64,000 bases of DNA from Actinopolyspora xinjiangensis. GTDB taxonomy: Bacteria > Actinomycetota > Actinomycetes > Mycobacteriales > Pseudonocardiaceae. Shown here one piece after another: positions 50,387 to 59,166 of this stretch. The stretch spans positions 350,890 through 414,889 of the forward strand of contig NZ_FNJR01000004.1 in assembly GCF_900104475.1 (NCBI RefSeq), given 5' to 3'. The stretch's first letter is position 1; every line of letters starts with the position of its first letter. The position numbers and the translations under genes are program-made. The notes beneath the pieces were generated by a model. The model saw only the letters and a program-made list of their open reading frames with translations. It was not told where the DNA came from and did not search any database.

Positions 50387-51036
50387 CAAGCTCTCCATCC
50401 TGCCGAACCGTCGAGCAGCGAGCCGTCCCGGCGGACGTCCGGATCGGCGGTAGCGCTCCGATGCGCCTCTACCACCGGGCAGGTCAGAAACTGTCCCGCG
50501 AACCAATCAGGCCCCGGTACGCATCCCGTGACGCGGGCCACCAACGCCAACATGAGCGGCACCCGATCCGCCTCGTGCCAGGGTAGTCCGGCACGCAGCG
50601 GCTCCAGGTCGTCCGGCCGGGTACCGATCCGGTACTCCGGCAGCACGGCCTCGAAGCGAGTGCGCACCTCACCGTTCACAGCGTGTGAGAACCCGCCGCG
50701 ACCACCGATGTCCCAGTGCACCGAGACCAGTCGCGTGCCGGTGCTGGCGGCTGCCAGCGCCTCTGGGCGGGTCCCCTCGAAACGGCTCTCCTCCGCGACG
50801 AGCGTCCATTCCCCCAACCTGCGGAGGCCGATCAGGGACTGCTTGTCAGCACAGGCGAAGGCTTCCTCGCAGAACTCCTCGAAGTTCCAGTGCCTCCCTC
50901 GTGTCGGGTCTGCCCCGAAAGCCCGCGCCACGCGATAGGTATCGGTCCCCCGAACCAGAGTCAGGCATCCCGCGTCCCGCACGGCGCTGTCGTGGATCCA
51001 ACCGTGACGCCCCACTTCCGAACTCCCGCTGTCCAC
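50386..51036 (-). CDS. DUF6461-like protein
   Basis: 216 residues from a GTG at 51036 with AGGAA upstream. The pattern GCLTLVRGTDTYRVARAFGA, then LRRLGEWTLVAEESRFEGTR and VSVHWDIGGRGGFSHAVNG resembles the actinobacterial DUF6461 family, a suggestion from memory. Function unknown; family members often lie in variable loci. It is translationally coupled to the hypothetical gene downstream and lies 97 bases beyond the L,D-transpeptidase stop, all on the same strand. Confidence 0.7.
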   Translation of the reverse strand: MDSGSSEVGRHGWIHDSAVRDAGCLTLVRGTDTYRVARAFGADPTRGRHWNFEEFCEEAFACADKQSLIGLRRLGEWTLVAEESRFEGTRPEALAAASTGTRLVSVHWDIGGRGGFSHAVNGEVRTRFEAVLPEYRIGTRPDDLEPLRAGLPWHEADRVPLMLALVARVTGCVPGPDWFAGQFLTCPVVEAHRSATADPDVRRDGSLLDGSAGWRA

Positions 51037-51133
51037 GGGGAGTTCCTATCACCATCGGTGCGTTCCGCGTGGCGATTCGAGCGAATCGGTGTCGGGCCGG
51101 GACGGGCTCCCGGCCCGCTCGTCCTCGTCCGGA

Positions 51134-52321
51134 TCAGCTGTTTCCGGCCACCCACTCGCTCCACGGGATCTGCCAGTCACCGAAGCCGTCCCAGGCCGCC
51201 AGCTCCCCTCCCTTCGAGTTGGTCACCTCGACGACATCACCCTTCTTGACCAGGTCGTAGACCCACTTCGCGTCGGCCGTGCTCATGTTGATGCAGCCGT
51301 GGCTGACGTTGCGCTCGCCCTGGTCACCGACCGACCAGGGAGCGGCGTGCAGGAACTCACCACCGTTGGAGATCCGCACGGCCCAGTCGACCCTGGTGCG
51401 ATAACCGCCCTCGTCGAGCCCCAGCCCGTAGGTGGTCGAGTCCATCAGGTAGTCCTCGTGCTTGCGCATCACCACGTGCGTGCCGTTGTGCGAGGGATAG
51501 GAGGGGCGTCCCAGTGAAACCGGGATCGTTCGCTTGACCTCGCCGTTGACCGTGACCTCCATCTGGTGGCTGGCGGCGTCCGCTCGCAGGATCACCTCGT
51601 CACCGATGTGCACGGTGGCGCTGCGGTCGGACTTGCCGTACACCCCGTTGCCGAGATCCTTGCCGTAGACGTCGACGTTGATGTCGATCTCGGTCCCGGG
51701 GTCCCAGTACTCCTCGGGACGCCAGTGGACCTCGCGGTCGTTGAACCAGTAGAACTCACCCTTGACGGCGGGGTCCGTGGTGATCTCGATGGCCTGCTCG
51801 GCCCGCTTCTTCTCGGGCGCGGGGGCGTCCTCGCTGAAGTAGAAGGCCAGGGGTTGTCCGACGCCCACGGTTTGGCCGTCCAGGGGATTCATGGACACGT
51901 AGGTGAGGCTCTCCGGTGTCAGCGTGGTGAACCGGGAGCGCTCGGTCAGCCGCTCGCCGTCGGCCCCTTCGGCCATGGCCACCACCTCGTAGGTCTTGCC
52001 GTAGCCGAGCGGCTCCCCGATCGACCAGCGGCTGCCCTCCTCGGTGATCGACCCCTCCACCTTCTCACCGGAGGAGTTGGTCATCACCACCTCGGTGAAA
52101 GTGGCGTTCTTGGCCCGGGCGCCGATCTCTCCCACCGGGGAGACGTTCGAGGCATCCGGTTCGGGGGTGAACTCGATCGCGGGCGGACCACTCCGGGGCG
52201 GCTCGGAGCTCCCGGAGTCCGGAATGTGACCACCGCCACTCGGTCCGGCTCCGCATCCTGCTATCAACAACGCGACCAGGCACAGCAGGGTCGCCCCCAG
52301 ACTCCGCCGCGGGGAAACCAT
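51134..52321 (-). CDS. L,D-transpeptidase lipoprotein (LdtMt2-like)
   Basis: 395 residues from an ATG at 52321; an ATG at 52354 is an alternative. A lipoprotein signal ends CLVALLIAGCGAG. Two Ig-like domains follow (about residues 55-240, with YVSMNPLDGQTVGVGQPLAF), then the YkuD catalytic domain with the active Cys343 in NVSHGCINMSTADAKW and His in FLHAAPWS. It forms 3-3 cross-links in peptidoglycan outside the membrane. The architecture equals that of mycobacterial LdtMt2. A 15-base palindrome lies about 150 bases upstream. Confidence 0.93.
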   Translation of the reverse strand: MVSPRRSLGATLLCLVALLIAGCGAGPSGGGHIPDSGSSEPPRSGPPAIEFTPEPDASNVSPVGEIGARAKNATFTEVVMTNSSGEKVEGSITEEGSRWSIGEPLGYGKTYEVVAMAEGADGERLTERSRFTTLTPESLTYVSMNPLDGQTVGVGQPLAFYFSEDAPAPEKKRAEQAIEITTDPAVKGEFYWFNDREVHWRPEEYWDPGTEIDINVDVYGKDLGNGVYGKSDRSATVHIGDEVILRADAASHQMEVTVNGEVKRTIPVSLGRPSYPSHNGTHVVMRKHEDYLMDSTTYGLGLDEGGYRTRVDWAVRISNGGEFLHAAPWSVGDQGERNVSHGCINMSTADAKWVYDLVKKGDVVEVTNSKGGELAAWDGFGDWQIPWSEWVAGNS

Positions 52322-52832
52322 GGAGCCCCCGGAAGAGTGATTCAACAGTTTCATCCGTGGTATTCCGTTCAACTCGACTCGCCATTCCCCACAGTCGTGT
52401 CCCCCACAAGTCCGAGGTTCACCTGAGCCGCCCGGAGCGGGCGACCAGAGCGTGAGTCCGCACAACTGTCACCCAGGGTGACGCCCCCTCCCCCGAAAGG
52501 GTTGTCGTCGCGATGCAGCCGTAGTACTTCCGTAACCTCGGCCGAACATCGGGCGCGGTGGTCACCGCGACCCCCTCCTCCGGAGTGGCCTCGACGCAGG
52601 ACGCACGAAACCCCGCACCCCGACACGGGAAGCCACGTGCGGCCCCCGGAGGTCCTCACGCAGCGGTCACCCCCCAAGATCGCGGAACGCGAGACGAAAC
52701 CGCAGCGCACAGCTCTCAACCCCACATGGTGACCCCCCCTCGAATCACACCCCGACAACCGTGCTAAAGTTTATGTTGTCGCTGACGCGAGAGGGAAAAA
52801 TCAAGCGGGGCGGAAAAATTCAACACGGCAGC
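52322..52832. other. Gene-free interval between ldt and tRNA-Lys
   Basis: 511 bases divergent between the transpeptidase and tRNA-Lys, with no credible gene. It contains the palindrome at 52468-52482 and GCGGTG-GT-CACCGC near 52557. TAAAGT near 52764 may belong to a tRNA promoter, unproven. Confidence 0.45.
52468..52482. promoter_or_regulatory. Perfect 15-base palindrome upstream of the L,D-transpeptidase
   Basis: GTCACCC-A-GGGTGAC, two perfect seven-base arms about one base. Size and position fit a dimeric regulator site. Regulator unknown. Confidence 0.4.
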
Positions 52833-52905
52833 GCGCCAATAGCTCAAGCGGCAGAGCAACTGACTCTTAATCAGTGGGTTCGGGGTTCGAGTCCCTGTTG
52901 GCGCA
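52833..52905 (+). tRNA. tRNA-Lys (anticodon CTT)
   Basis: 73 bases; acceptor GCGCCAA/TTGGCGC, anticodon CTT in CTGACTCTTAATCAG, T-loop GGTTCGAGTCC, discriminator A. CCA is not encoded. A rho-independent terminator follows within seven bases. Confidence 0.96.
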
Positions 52906-52911
52906 CCGAAG

Positions 52912-52939
52912 CCCCAAGCCAGCAGGCTTGGGGTTTTTT
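52912..52939 (+). terminator. Rho-independent terminator of tRNA-Lys
   Basis: CCCCAAGCC pairs with GGCTTGGGG around AGCA, followed by six T. Confidence 0.93.
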
Positions 52940-53142
52940 CGTGTCGAGAGCATTCCCAACCGGGATCCAACCGAAACGAGGCTGATTACATACCAGCCAG
53001 AATATCGAGCGCTTCCACAGCCGAACGATTCGTCACCCGACTGGAATCCTCTCCTGCGCCGAACGGAGTGCGAAACTCCGAGCACACGTAGAATCCACGG
53101 GGAGTGAACAGTCGACGGCGACCGCGGCCGGGAGCGTGATCC

Positions 53143-53976
53143 GTGACGATGGCCCCCACCGGTGACACTCCTCCTTCCGGTGACGAGTACGACCACCGCG
53201 AACGGTCCCGCGTGCCGGAGGCGAGCTGGCGCGATCTCGCGGGCTGGTACCCCTGGATCACACCGGTGCTGGGACTGCTGGTCGTGGCGGCGGGGATCAA
53301 CGTGTTCGCCGAACTCGCGGAGCAGGTGTACGAACACGGCGCGATCCTCGGCCTGGACCGGCGATTGCTGGAACTGGTCGCCGAACTGCGTACCCCCGCC
53401 GTGGTGGCTGCGTTCAACGTCATCACTTACCTGGGGGAAGGGGCGGTGGTGTTCTCCCTCGCGGTCATCTCGGCGGGATGGCTGGGCATGACCACCCGTC
53501 GTTGGGGTGAACCGCTGTTGCTGCTCCTGACCTCCGTGGGAACCGCGCTGACGGTTTTCCTGATCAAACTCACGATCGCGCGACCGAGACCCATCCCGGC
53601 CCCCAACGCCGCGACCGAGGACAGCTTCGCCTTCCCCTCCGGGCACTCGGCCCATTCCGCGGCGGTCTACCTGATGCTCGCGATTCTGCTGTTCGGGCTG
53701 CTGCGGAGCCGTTGGTCACGCCTCGGGATCGTGGGGCTGGGAGTACTGCTGGTGCTGGTTACCGGCTTCTCCAGACTAGTACTGGGCGTGCACTCCCCCT
53801 CCGACATCGTGGCCGGTTGGATTCTCGGGGCGGTTTTCACGATCGGGCTCGTCAGCCTGCACAGCCTCTCCTCGCGCCTCGCACCGATTCGGACCCGACT
53901 GGTGGAACGAGCGAAACGAGGCGCGGCTGGAACCGACCGGAACTCCACCGCGACGAACCGGAGGACCGAAGGCTGA
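53143..53976 (+). CDS. PAP2-family membrane phosphatase
   Basis: 277 residues from a GTG at 53143 (an ATG two codons on is possible). It has about six membrane segments. The three phosphatase motifs are complete: KLTIARPRP, PSGHSAHSA and SRLVLGVHSPSDIVAGW. Members dephosphorylate phosphatidate, undecaprenyl pyrophosphate or similar lipids at the membrane; the substrate here is open. The C-terminal tail is basic and cytoplasmic. It converges on the DUF1295 gene with 53 bases between the stops. It stands at the edge of the SigK lipid locus and may or may not belong to it. Confidence 0.9.
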   Translation: MTMAPTGDTPPSGDEYDHRERSRVPEASWRDLAGWYPWITPVLGLLVVAAGINVFAELAEQVYEHGAILGLDRRLLELVAELRTPAVVAAFNVITYLGEGAVVFSLAVISAGWLGMTTRRWGEPLLLLLTSVGTALTVFLIKLTIARPRPIPAPNAATEDSFAFPSGHSAHSAAVYLMLAILLFGLLRSRWSRLGIVGLGVLLVLVTGFSRLVLGVHSPSDIVAGWILGAVFTIGLVSLHSLSSRLAPIRTRLVERAKRGAAGTDRNSTATNRRTEG

Positions 53977-54029
53977 ACACTTCCGGCACCACCGGGCCCC
54001 CGCGCCCCAGGAATTCCCGAGGTGAGAGC

Positions 54030-54851
54030 TCACTCCCGCTTCGGCGGCAGGGGCAGGAAACCGCTGGTCCGCCGGACGTAGGCCGCGTAGTCCGGCCTTC
54101 GTCGGGCGATGTCGCGTTCCAGCAGCGGCTTCCCGGTCCCGTTGGCCAACAGCCAGGTCATCAGCACCGGCGACAGGAGGGTGGCCGCACCGGCCGGTTG
54201 GTGGCAGGCGATCGCGTAAAGCCCCCACCACACGCACGCGTCACCGAAGTAGTTCGGATGACGCGTGTAGCGCCACAACCCCGTCCGAAGCACCTCGCCC
54301 ACGTTCTCCGGCCGAGAGCGGAACCTGCGCAGCTGCTCGTCACCGACGGTTTCGAACACGAAACCCAGCAGCCACACGCAGATTCCCACCCAGACCGCCA
54401 CCCCTGAAGCAGGATGCTGTCCGGCACCGCCGAACTGGGCGAACTGCACGGGCAACGCGACGAACCACATCACCAGGGCCTGGGTGAGATAGACCCGGAA
54501 GTACATCCGGCCCGCCGGGAACCGGCGTGCCTTGGCCGCCATCTCCCGGTAGCGGGGGTCCTCCGGCTTCCCGCGATTGCGCAGGTGCAGGTGCAGCGCC
54601 AGCCGACCCCCCCACACCACTGTGAGGATCGTGGCGAGCCAACCGGGGCCACCGGAAGGGACGGCACCGGCGAACCCGGCGCGCACCAGCATCAGTGAGC
54701 AGACCGCGATCAGTGCGAAACCGACTCCCCAGGCGGTGTCGATGGTGTCGTAACGGCCGCGCCGCCGAGCTACCAGGAACGTGACGGTGACCGTGGCCCA
54801 AGCCACCACCGAACCGAGCCCGACCACCCCGGCCACGGTTCCCGGATTCAC
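54030..54851 (-). CDS. DUF1295 membrane protein, steroid 5-alpha-reductase-like
   Basis: 273 residues from a GTG at 54851 that overlaps the stop of the methyltransferase gene (GTGA). About six membrane segments (VVAWATVTVTFLVARRRG first). The C-terminal signature TGLWRYTRHPNYFGDACVWWG is shared by 5-alpha-reductases and isoprenylcysteine methyltransferases, suggesting an NADPH-dependent lipid double-bond reductase. The M. tuberculosis relative is Rv0446c beside ufaA1 and sigK. Here it is coupled to one of two methyltransferases, so it may reduce the product of that enzyme. Confidence 0.88.
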   Translation of the reverse strand: MNPGTVAGVVGLGSVVAWATVTVTFLVARRRGRYDTIDTAWGVGFALIAVCSLMLVRAGFAGAVPSGGPGWLATILTVVWGGRLALHLHLRNRGKPEDPRYREMAAKARRFPAGRMYFRVYLTQALVMWFVALPVQFAQFGGAGQHPASGVAVWVGICVWLLGFVFETVGDEQLRRFRSRPENVGEVLRTGLWRYTRHPNYFGDACVWWGLYAIACHQPAGAATLLSPVLMTWLLANGTGKPLLERDIARRRPDYAAYVRRTSGFLPLPPKRE

Positions 54852-56263
54852 CGAGGCACCTCGGGCAACGCGGGAACACCGTCGTCGACGGCGCCGTCCC
54901 CGCGGGGAAGCACGCCGAGGATCTGGTGCACTCCCATCCGGTTCTCCTCGAAGGCCAGGCTCCCGCCCGCCAGGTACAACCACCACACCCTCGCCCGCTC
55001 GGTACCGGCCGACAAGACCACCTCGTCCCAGTTGCGCAGCAGGGAGGCCAACCATGCACGAACCGTGTGCACGTAGTGCTCGCGCATCGCCTGGACGTCG
55101 CGGACCTCGAACCCGGCACGTTCCAACTTCCACACCGTCGTGCCGACGGGAACCATGTTCATGTCCGGCGCTATGTAGGACTCGATGAAGGCGCCACCAC
55201 CGGGGGCCGAATCGCCACGCGACATCTGCTGCAACAGCAGCGTGCCACCGGGCCGGAGCATCCGACGCAGGGTGGCGAGGAAGTCCGGGTAGTTCGCCCT
55301 ACCCACGTGCTCGCCCATCTCCACCGAGGCCACCGCGTCGTACCCGCCTGTCCGGGGCGTGGTCAGCTCACGGTAGTCGCACAACCGGACGTCGACCAGC
55401 TCCTCCAGCCCCAGTTCGCGGGCACGTCGTCGGACGTGGTCCGCCTGCTGCCGCGACAGCGTCACTCCAGTGGCGAGGACACCGTGGTGCTCGGCCGCGT
55501 AGAGCAGCAGGGAACCCCAGCCACACCCCACGTCGAGCAGTCTGCCACCTCGGTCCAGACCGAGCTTGCGGCAGATCAGGTCGAGCTTGGCCTCCTGCGC
55601 CGAAGCCAGCGTGCGCTCCACCCCGTCGTTCGGCCAGTATCCGCACGAATAGGCCATCCTGGGATCCAGCAACAAGCCGTAGAACTCGTTGCCGAGATCG
55701 TAGTGGTGCGAGACGACCTCGGAGTCGCGCCGTCTGCTGTGCGGCCTGCCGGTCAGGCGGGCCTCGCAGTCGGGTGGTGCCGGACGGGGGCCCACCGCCC
55801 CCAGCATCGCGACGTCGCGGAGGAACCCCCACCACCGCACCGGGTCGAACCCGGGGAGGGTGACACCTTCACGGCGTGCGAGAGCCCAACAGCGCCGCAG
55901 CGCCTCGGTGAGGTCTCCGCGCACGTCCAGATCACCGGTCACGAACGCCCTGGCCAACCCCAGCTCTCCCGGACGATGGAGCACGTGCCGCAACGCGCGC
56001 TTGCTCCGCAGCAGAACTCGCGGTGTCGCCCCGGTCCCGTACTCGCTGCCGTCCCACGCGCTGATGCCCAGTGGAGGATCGACACCGAGCATCCGCTCGA
56101 CCAGCGCCGCTACCTCCTCGGCCACTCCCCCGTGAGACGTGCCGCTCCGCCGCCACGACCGGAATCCACGTGGCGGGCGGAATCGTTCGAACAACCGAGG
56201 GGTAGGCGCTCCGCGACCCGATTCCCGGAACCGCCCGCCGGAACCTCTTCGAACTCGTAGCAT
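54848..56263 (-). CDS. Cyclopropane-fatty-acid-synthase-like methyltransferase, copy 1
   Basis: 471 residues from an ATG at 56263 with GGGAGG five bases upstream. A basic, Arg-rich N-terminus of about 45 residues is followed by the CFA family core: HHYDLGNEFYGLLLDPRMAY, the SAM motif LLDVGCGWGSLLLYA (residues 242-256), and SVEMGEHVGRANYPDF. The enzyme adds a methylene or methyl from S-adenosylmethionine to unsaturated acyl chains in membrane lipids. It has GEHVG at the active-site loop where copy 2 (59163-60428) has IEAVG. It heads a two-gene operon with the DUF1295 reductase. Confidence 0.87.
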   Translation of the reverse strand: MLRVRRGSGGRFRESGRGAPTPRLFERFRPPRGFRSWRRSGTSHGGVAEEVAALVERMLGVDPPLGISAWDGSEYGTGATPRVLLRSKRALRHVLHRPGELGLARAFVTGDLDVRGDLTEALRRCWALARREGVTLPGFDPVRWWGFLRDVAMLGAVGPRPAPPDCEARLTGRPHSRRRDSEVVSHHYDLGNEFYGLLLDPRMAYSCGYWPNDGVERTLASAQEAKLDLICRKLGLDRGGRLLDVGCGWGSLLLYAAEHHGVLATGVTLSRQQADHVRRRARELGLEELVDVRLCDYRELTTPRTGGYDAVASVEMGEHVGRANYPDFLATLRRMLRPGGTLLLQQMSRGDSAPGGGAFIESYIAPDMNMVPVGTTVWKLERAGFEVRDVQAMREHYVHTVRAWLASLLRNWDEVVLSAGTERARVWWLYLAGGSLAFEENRMGVHQILGVLPRGDGAVDDGVPALPEVPR

Positions 56264-56397
56264 CCGACCTCCCACAGGACCCTCGTGGCCCGCCATCACC
56301 GACGCGGACCACCATCAGAACAACCACTTTCCGTCCTTCGGTGCCGAAAGCGGAGGGGACTGCCCAACACGACTGAGTGTGCGCACCGCCACACCGA

Positions 56398-56425
56398 CCA
56401 GCCCCGGAAGCACTCGGTTCCGAAT
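56398..56425 (+). promoter_or_regulatory. Candidate SigK-type promoter
   Basis: CCAGCC (56398-56403), 16 bases, CCGAAT (56420-56425), then seven bases to the ATG at 56433. The mycobacterial SigK consensus recalled from the literature is CCATCC, 16-17 bases, CCGAAT. It heads the operon that ends with sigK-rskA, implying autoregulation. Confidence 0.65.
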
Positions 56426-56432
56426 CAGGGGT

Positions 56433-57143
56433 ATGCGTGATCACGAGGCGGTGGAGCGAGTGCTCAGCAGAGACAGGAGGCCGAGGGCCGTGCTGCGCGG
56501 CATCCGGCCTTCGCCCGAGGCCGACGTCGCGGTACTGGTGGTGCACGGTGGCCGTTCTCGCAGTGCGGAACCGATGCGTCCCTGGCGACTGGCGTACCTG
56601 CGCATGTGGTGGCTGGCACGGCGTCTCGGCCGCGAACGCGGCGGCACGGCGGTGTGGCTGCTGCGGAACCGGCTGCGCGGGTGGAACGAGCCGGAACGAG
56701 ATCCGGTCGTCGACGCGCGCTGGGCCTTACGGGAGATCCGACGACGCCTGCCACGGGCCAGGATCGTGCTGGTGGGGCACTCGATGGGCGCTCGGGCCTG
56801 CCTGCTGTTGGCGGACGAACCCGGCGTGCGCGACGTGTGCGCGTTGTCGCCGTGGATCGAACCGTCCGATCCGGTGGAACAGCTCGCCGGAACCGAGGTG
56901 CTCATCGTGCACGGCGACCACGACGGAGTGACGTCACCACACGCTTCCGCCGAGTACGCGCGGCGGGCCGACCGCGCTGGACACGCGGCACGGTACCGGG
57001 TGGTCCCCGGAAGTGGGCACGCGATGCTGCGACGCCATCGGGAATGGACCCGGCTGGCCCGCGAATTCGTCGCGGAGATCCGTGACAGCGCGGGGGAGCA
57101 CCAGTCGTCCGGGGTGAAGACCCACCTCGGGGACCAGTCGTGA
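56433..57143 (+). CDS. Alpha/beta hydrolase
   Basis: 236 residues from an ATG at 56433, seven bases after the SigK-type -10, so probably leaderless. The nucleophile elbow VLVGHSMGARACLLL holds Ser117; Asp164 (VHGDHDGVTSP) and His196 (VPGSGHAMLR) complete the triad. HGGRSRS near residue 38 is the oxyanion loop. It is likely an esterase or lipase of unknown substrate. Its stop overlaps the start of the FAD oxidoreductase gene (GTGA). No hydrolase stands at this place in the mycobacterial locus as I recall it. Confidence 0.85.
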   Translation: MRDHEAVERVLSRDRRPRAVLRGIRPSPEADVAVLVVHGGRSRSAEPMRPWRLAYLRMWWLARRLGRERGGTAVWLLRNRLRGWNEPERDPVVDARWALREIRRRLPRARIVLVGHSMGARACLLLADEPGVRDVCALSPWIEPSDPVEQLAGTEVLIVHGDHDGVTSPHASAEYARRADRAGHAARYRVVPGSGHAMLRRHREWTRLAREFVAEIRDSAGEHQSSGVKTHLGDQS

Positions 57144-58420
57144 GCGCGGGATCCGAACGCCCGCGAGTAGCCGTCATCGGCTCCGGGGTTTCCGGGCTGA
57201 CCGCCGCGTACCTGCTGCGGCGACGCTACGAGGTGACGCTGTTCGAGGCGGCCGACCGACTGGGCGGCAACGCCCACACCCACAGCGTGCACACCGCCGA
57301 CGGCCGGGACGTAGCCGTCGACAGCGGTTTCATCGTGCACAACGAGCGCACCTACCCTCAGTTGACCCGGCTGTTCGACGAACTCGGCGTCGCGACCCGC
57401 CCAACCGAGATGTCGATGAGCGTGCGCTGCGAAGGCTGCGGGCTGGAGTACGCCGGTGCCAAACGACTGCGTGGCCTGTTCGCCCGGCCCGGCAACGCGG
57501 GCAACCCTCGGTACCTGGGCCTGCTCGCGCAGGTGTCGCGGTTCCACCACCTCGCGAACTCGCTGCTGGACACACCCGCCGAGGACGAGTCGCTGCCCAC
57601 GCTGGCCACCTTCCTGCGGCGGGGACGCTTCTCGGAGTACTTCATCAACCACTTCGCGCTCCCCCTCGTCTCCGCGGTCTGGTCGGCCGACGGGATCAGC
57701 AGTGGCCGGTACCCGGCGCGCTACCTGTTCCGGTTCCTGCGAAACCACGGAATGCTGAGCGTGCGGGGGTCACCGAGCTGGCGCTTCATCCCCGGCGGAG
57801 CCCGCGAGTACGTCGAACGCGTCGCGAACAGGCTGCACGCGGTACGCCGCTCCACGCCGATCAGGACGGTGCTGCGCTCCGCCGAAGGAGTGTCCCTGTG
57901 GGACGAGGCGGGACACCGACACCAAGCACGGCACGCGGTACTGGCCTGCCCCGCCGACACGGCGCTGGGGATGCTCGACGCTCCGGAGCCCGCGGAGAAG
58001 GAGCTGCTCGGCGCGTTCGGCTACAGCGAGAACGAGGCCTGGCTGCACACCGACTCCGCCGTGTTGCCACACGACCGGGCCGCCCGGGCCAGTTGGAACT
58101 ACACGATGCCCTCGTGCGGACGGACCGGAAACGGGGTGCGGATCAGCTACCACATGAACCGGCTGATGCGACTGGCGGAGCCGAAGGACTACCTCGTGAC
58201 GCTGAACGCGGGTGAGCGGATCCGTTCCGACAGCGTGCTGGCGCGCATGACCTACCGACATCCCATCTACACCCCGGAGGCCGTGGCCGCGCAACGACGG
58301 TTGGACGAGATCGGCGACCACCGCATCAGGTTCGCGGGTGCCTACCAGGGCTGGGGATTCCACGAGGACGGCTGCGTCTCCGGTGTGCGCGCGGCGGCGG
58401 CGTTGGGCGCGGGGTGGTGA
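57140..58420 (+). CDS. FAD/NAD(P)-binding amine-oxidase-like oxidoreductase
   Basis: 426 residues from a GTG at 57140. The FAD Rossmann motif is RVAVIGSGVSGLTAAYLLRR with EAADRLGGNAHT, typical of COG2907 proteins (Rv0449c in M. tuberculosis). NERTYPQLTRLFDELGV and RFAGAYQGWGFHEDGCVSGV are other conserved blocks. Related proteins beside CFA-type methyltransferases and DUF1365 act in unusual fatty-acid modification, for example furan fatty acids in Rhodobacter under sigma-E control. Both ends overlap neighbouring genes by four bases. Confidence 0.88.
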   Translation: MSAGSERPRVAVIGSGVSGLTAAYLLRRRYEVTLFEAADRLGGNAHTHSVHTADGRDVAVDSGFIVHNERTYPQLTRLFDELGVATRPTEMSMSVRCEGCGLEYAGAKRLRGLFARPGNAGNPRYLGLLAQVSRFHHLANSLLDTPAEDESLPTLATFLRRGRFSEYFINHFALPLVSAVWSADGISSGRYPARYLFRFLRNHGMLSVRGSPSWRFIPGGAREYVERVANRLHAVRRSTPIRTVLRSAEGVSLWDEAGHRHQARHAVLACPADTALGMLDAPEPAEKELLGAFGYSENEAWLHTDSAVLPHDRAARASWNYTMPSCGRTGNGVRISYHMNRLMRLAEPKDYLVTLNAGERIRSDSVLARMTYRHPIYTPEAVAAQRRLDEIGDHRIRFAGAYQGWGFHEDGCVSGVRAAAALGAGW

Positions 58421-59166
58421 GACGGATGCGCATCTCATCGACGGCCGCGCTGTACGACGTGACGGTCGGCCACACCAGGCACACCGAACCGAGCAGCGGG
58501 TTCCGGCACCGCCTCTACACCTGGCTGGTGGATCTGGACGAGCTACCCGTGCTGCCGCGACCGCTCCGCCCGTTCGCACGTTTCGAGGCGCGGGACCACC
58601 TCGGTTCACCGCGGCGGTCCATCCGGGCCAATCTGGACAGTTGGCTCTCCGGGAGAGGAGTGGACCTGGGGGGCGGCCGGGTTCTGATGCTGGCCCACGC
58701 GAGAGTGCTCGGTTACGTGTTCAACCCGGTCACGTTCTACTGGTGCCACCGTCCCGACGGGGTGCTGGAGTGCGTGGTGGCCGAGGTGCACAACACCTAC
58801 GGTGAACGGCACTGCTACCTGCTGCGACCTGATGAACTGGGCCGCGCCACGACGACCAAACGGTTCCACGTCTCCCCGTTCCTGCCGCTCCGGGGGAGTT
58901 ACGAGATGCGGCTGGACTGTCCGGGCGAGCGGGTGGACGTGTGGATCCGGTTGCGCGACGAAGCGGGCGAGCCGTTGTTGACCGCGGAGATGCGCGGTCA
59001 CCGCGTACCGGCGAAACCACGACGACTGCTGCGGATGCTGCTGCGCAGGCCTCTGGTGCCCCAGCGCGTGGCGGCCCTCATCCGCGCACACGGCGTCTCG
59101 CTGTGGCTGCGGGGCGCATCACCGAGCCCACACACTCCCCACGTCCACCAGGAAGGTGTCCGATGA
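58417..59166 (+). CDS. DUF1365 protein
   Basis: 249 residues from a GTG at 58417 that overlaps the preceding stop (GTGA); an ATG at 58426 is an alternative. Family blocks are RRSIRANLDSWL, GYVFNPVTFYWCH and VVAEVHNTYGERHCYLL. DUF1365 proteins almost always accompany the FAD oxidoreductase and CFA-type methyltransferase found on either side here (Rv0448c in M. tuberculosis). Activity is not established. Soluble, with no membrane segment. Its stop overlaps the next ATG (ATGA). Confidence 0.9.
   Translation: MRRMRISSTAALYDVTVGHTRHTEPSSGFRHRLYTWLVDLDELPVLPRPLRPFARFEARDHLGSPRRSIRANLDSWLSGRGVDLGGGRVLMLAHARVLGYVFNPVTFYWCHRPDGVLECVVAEVHNTYGERHCYLLRPDELGRATTTKRFHVSPFLPLRGSYEMRLDCPGERVDVWIRLRDEAGEPLLTAEMRGHRVPAKPRRLLRMLLRRPLVPQRVAALIRAHGVSLWLRGASPSPHTPHVHQEGVR

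Noticed and set aside
52833..52905. tRNA-Lys as an integration site
   Set aside because: No integrase, no repeated tRNA 3' end and no foreign-looking DNA on either side.
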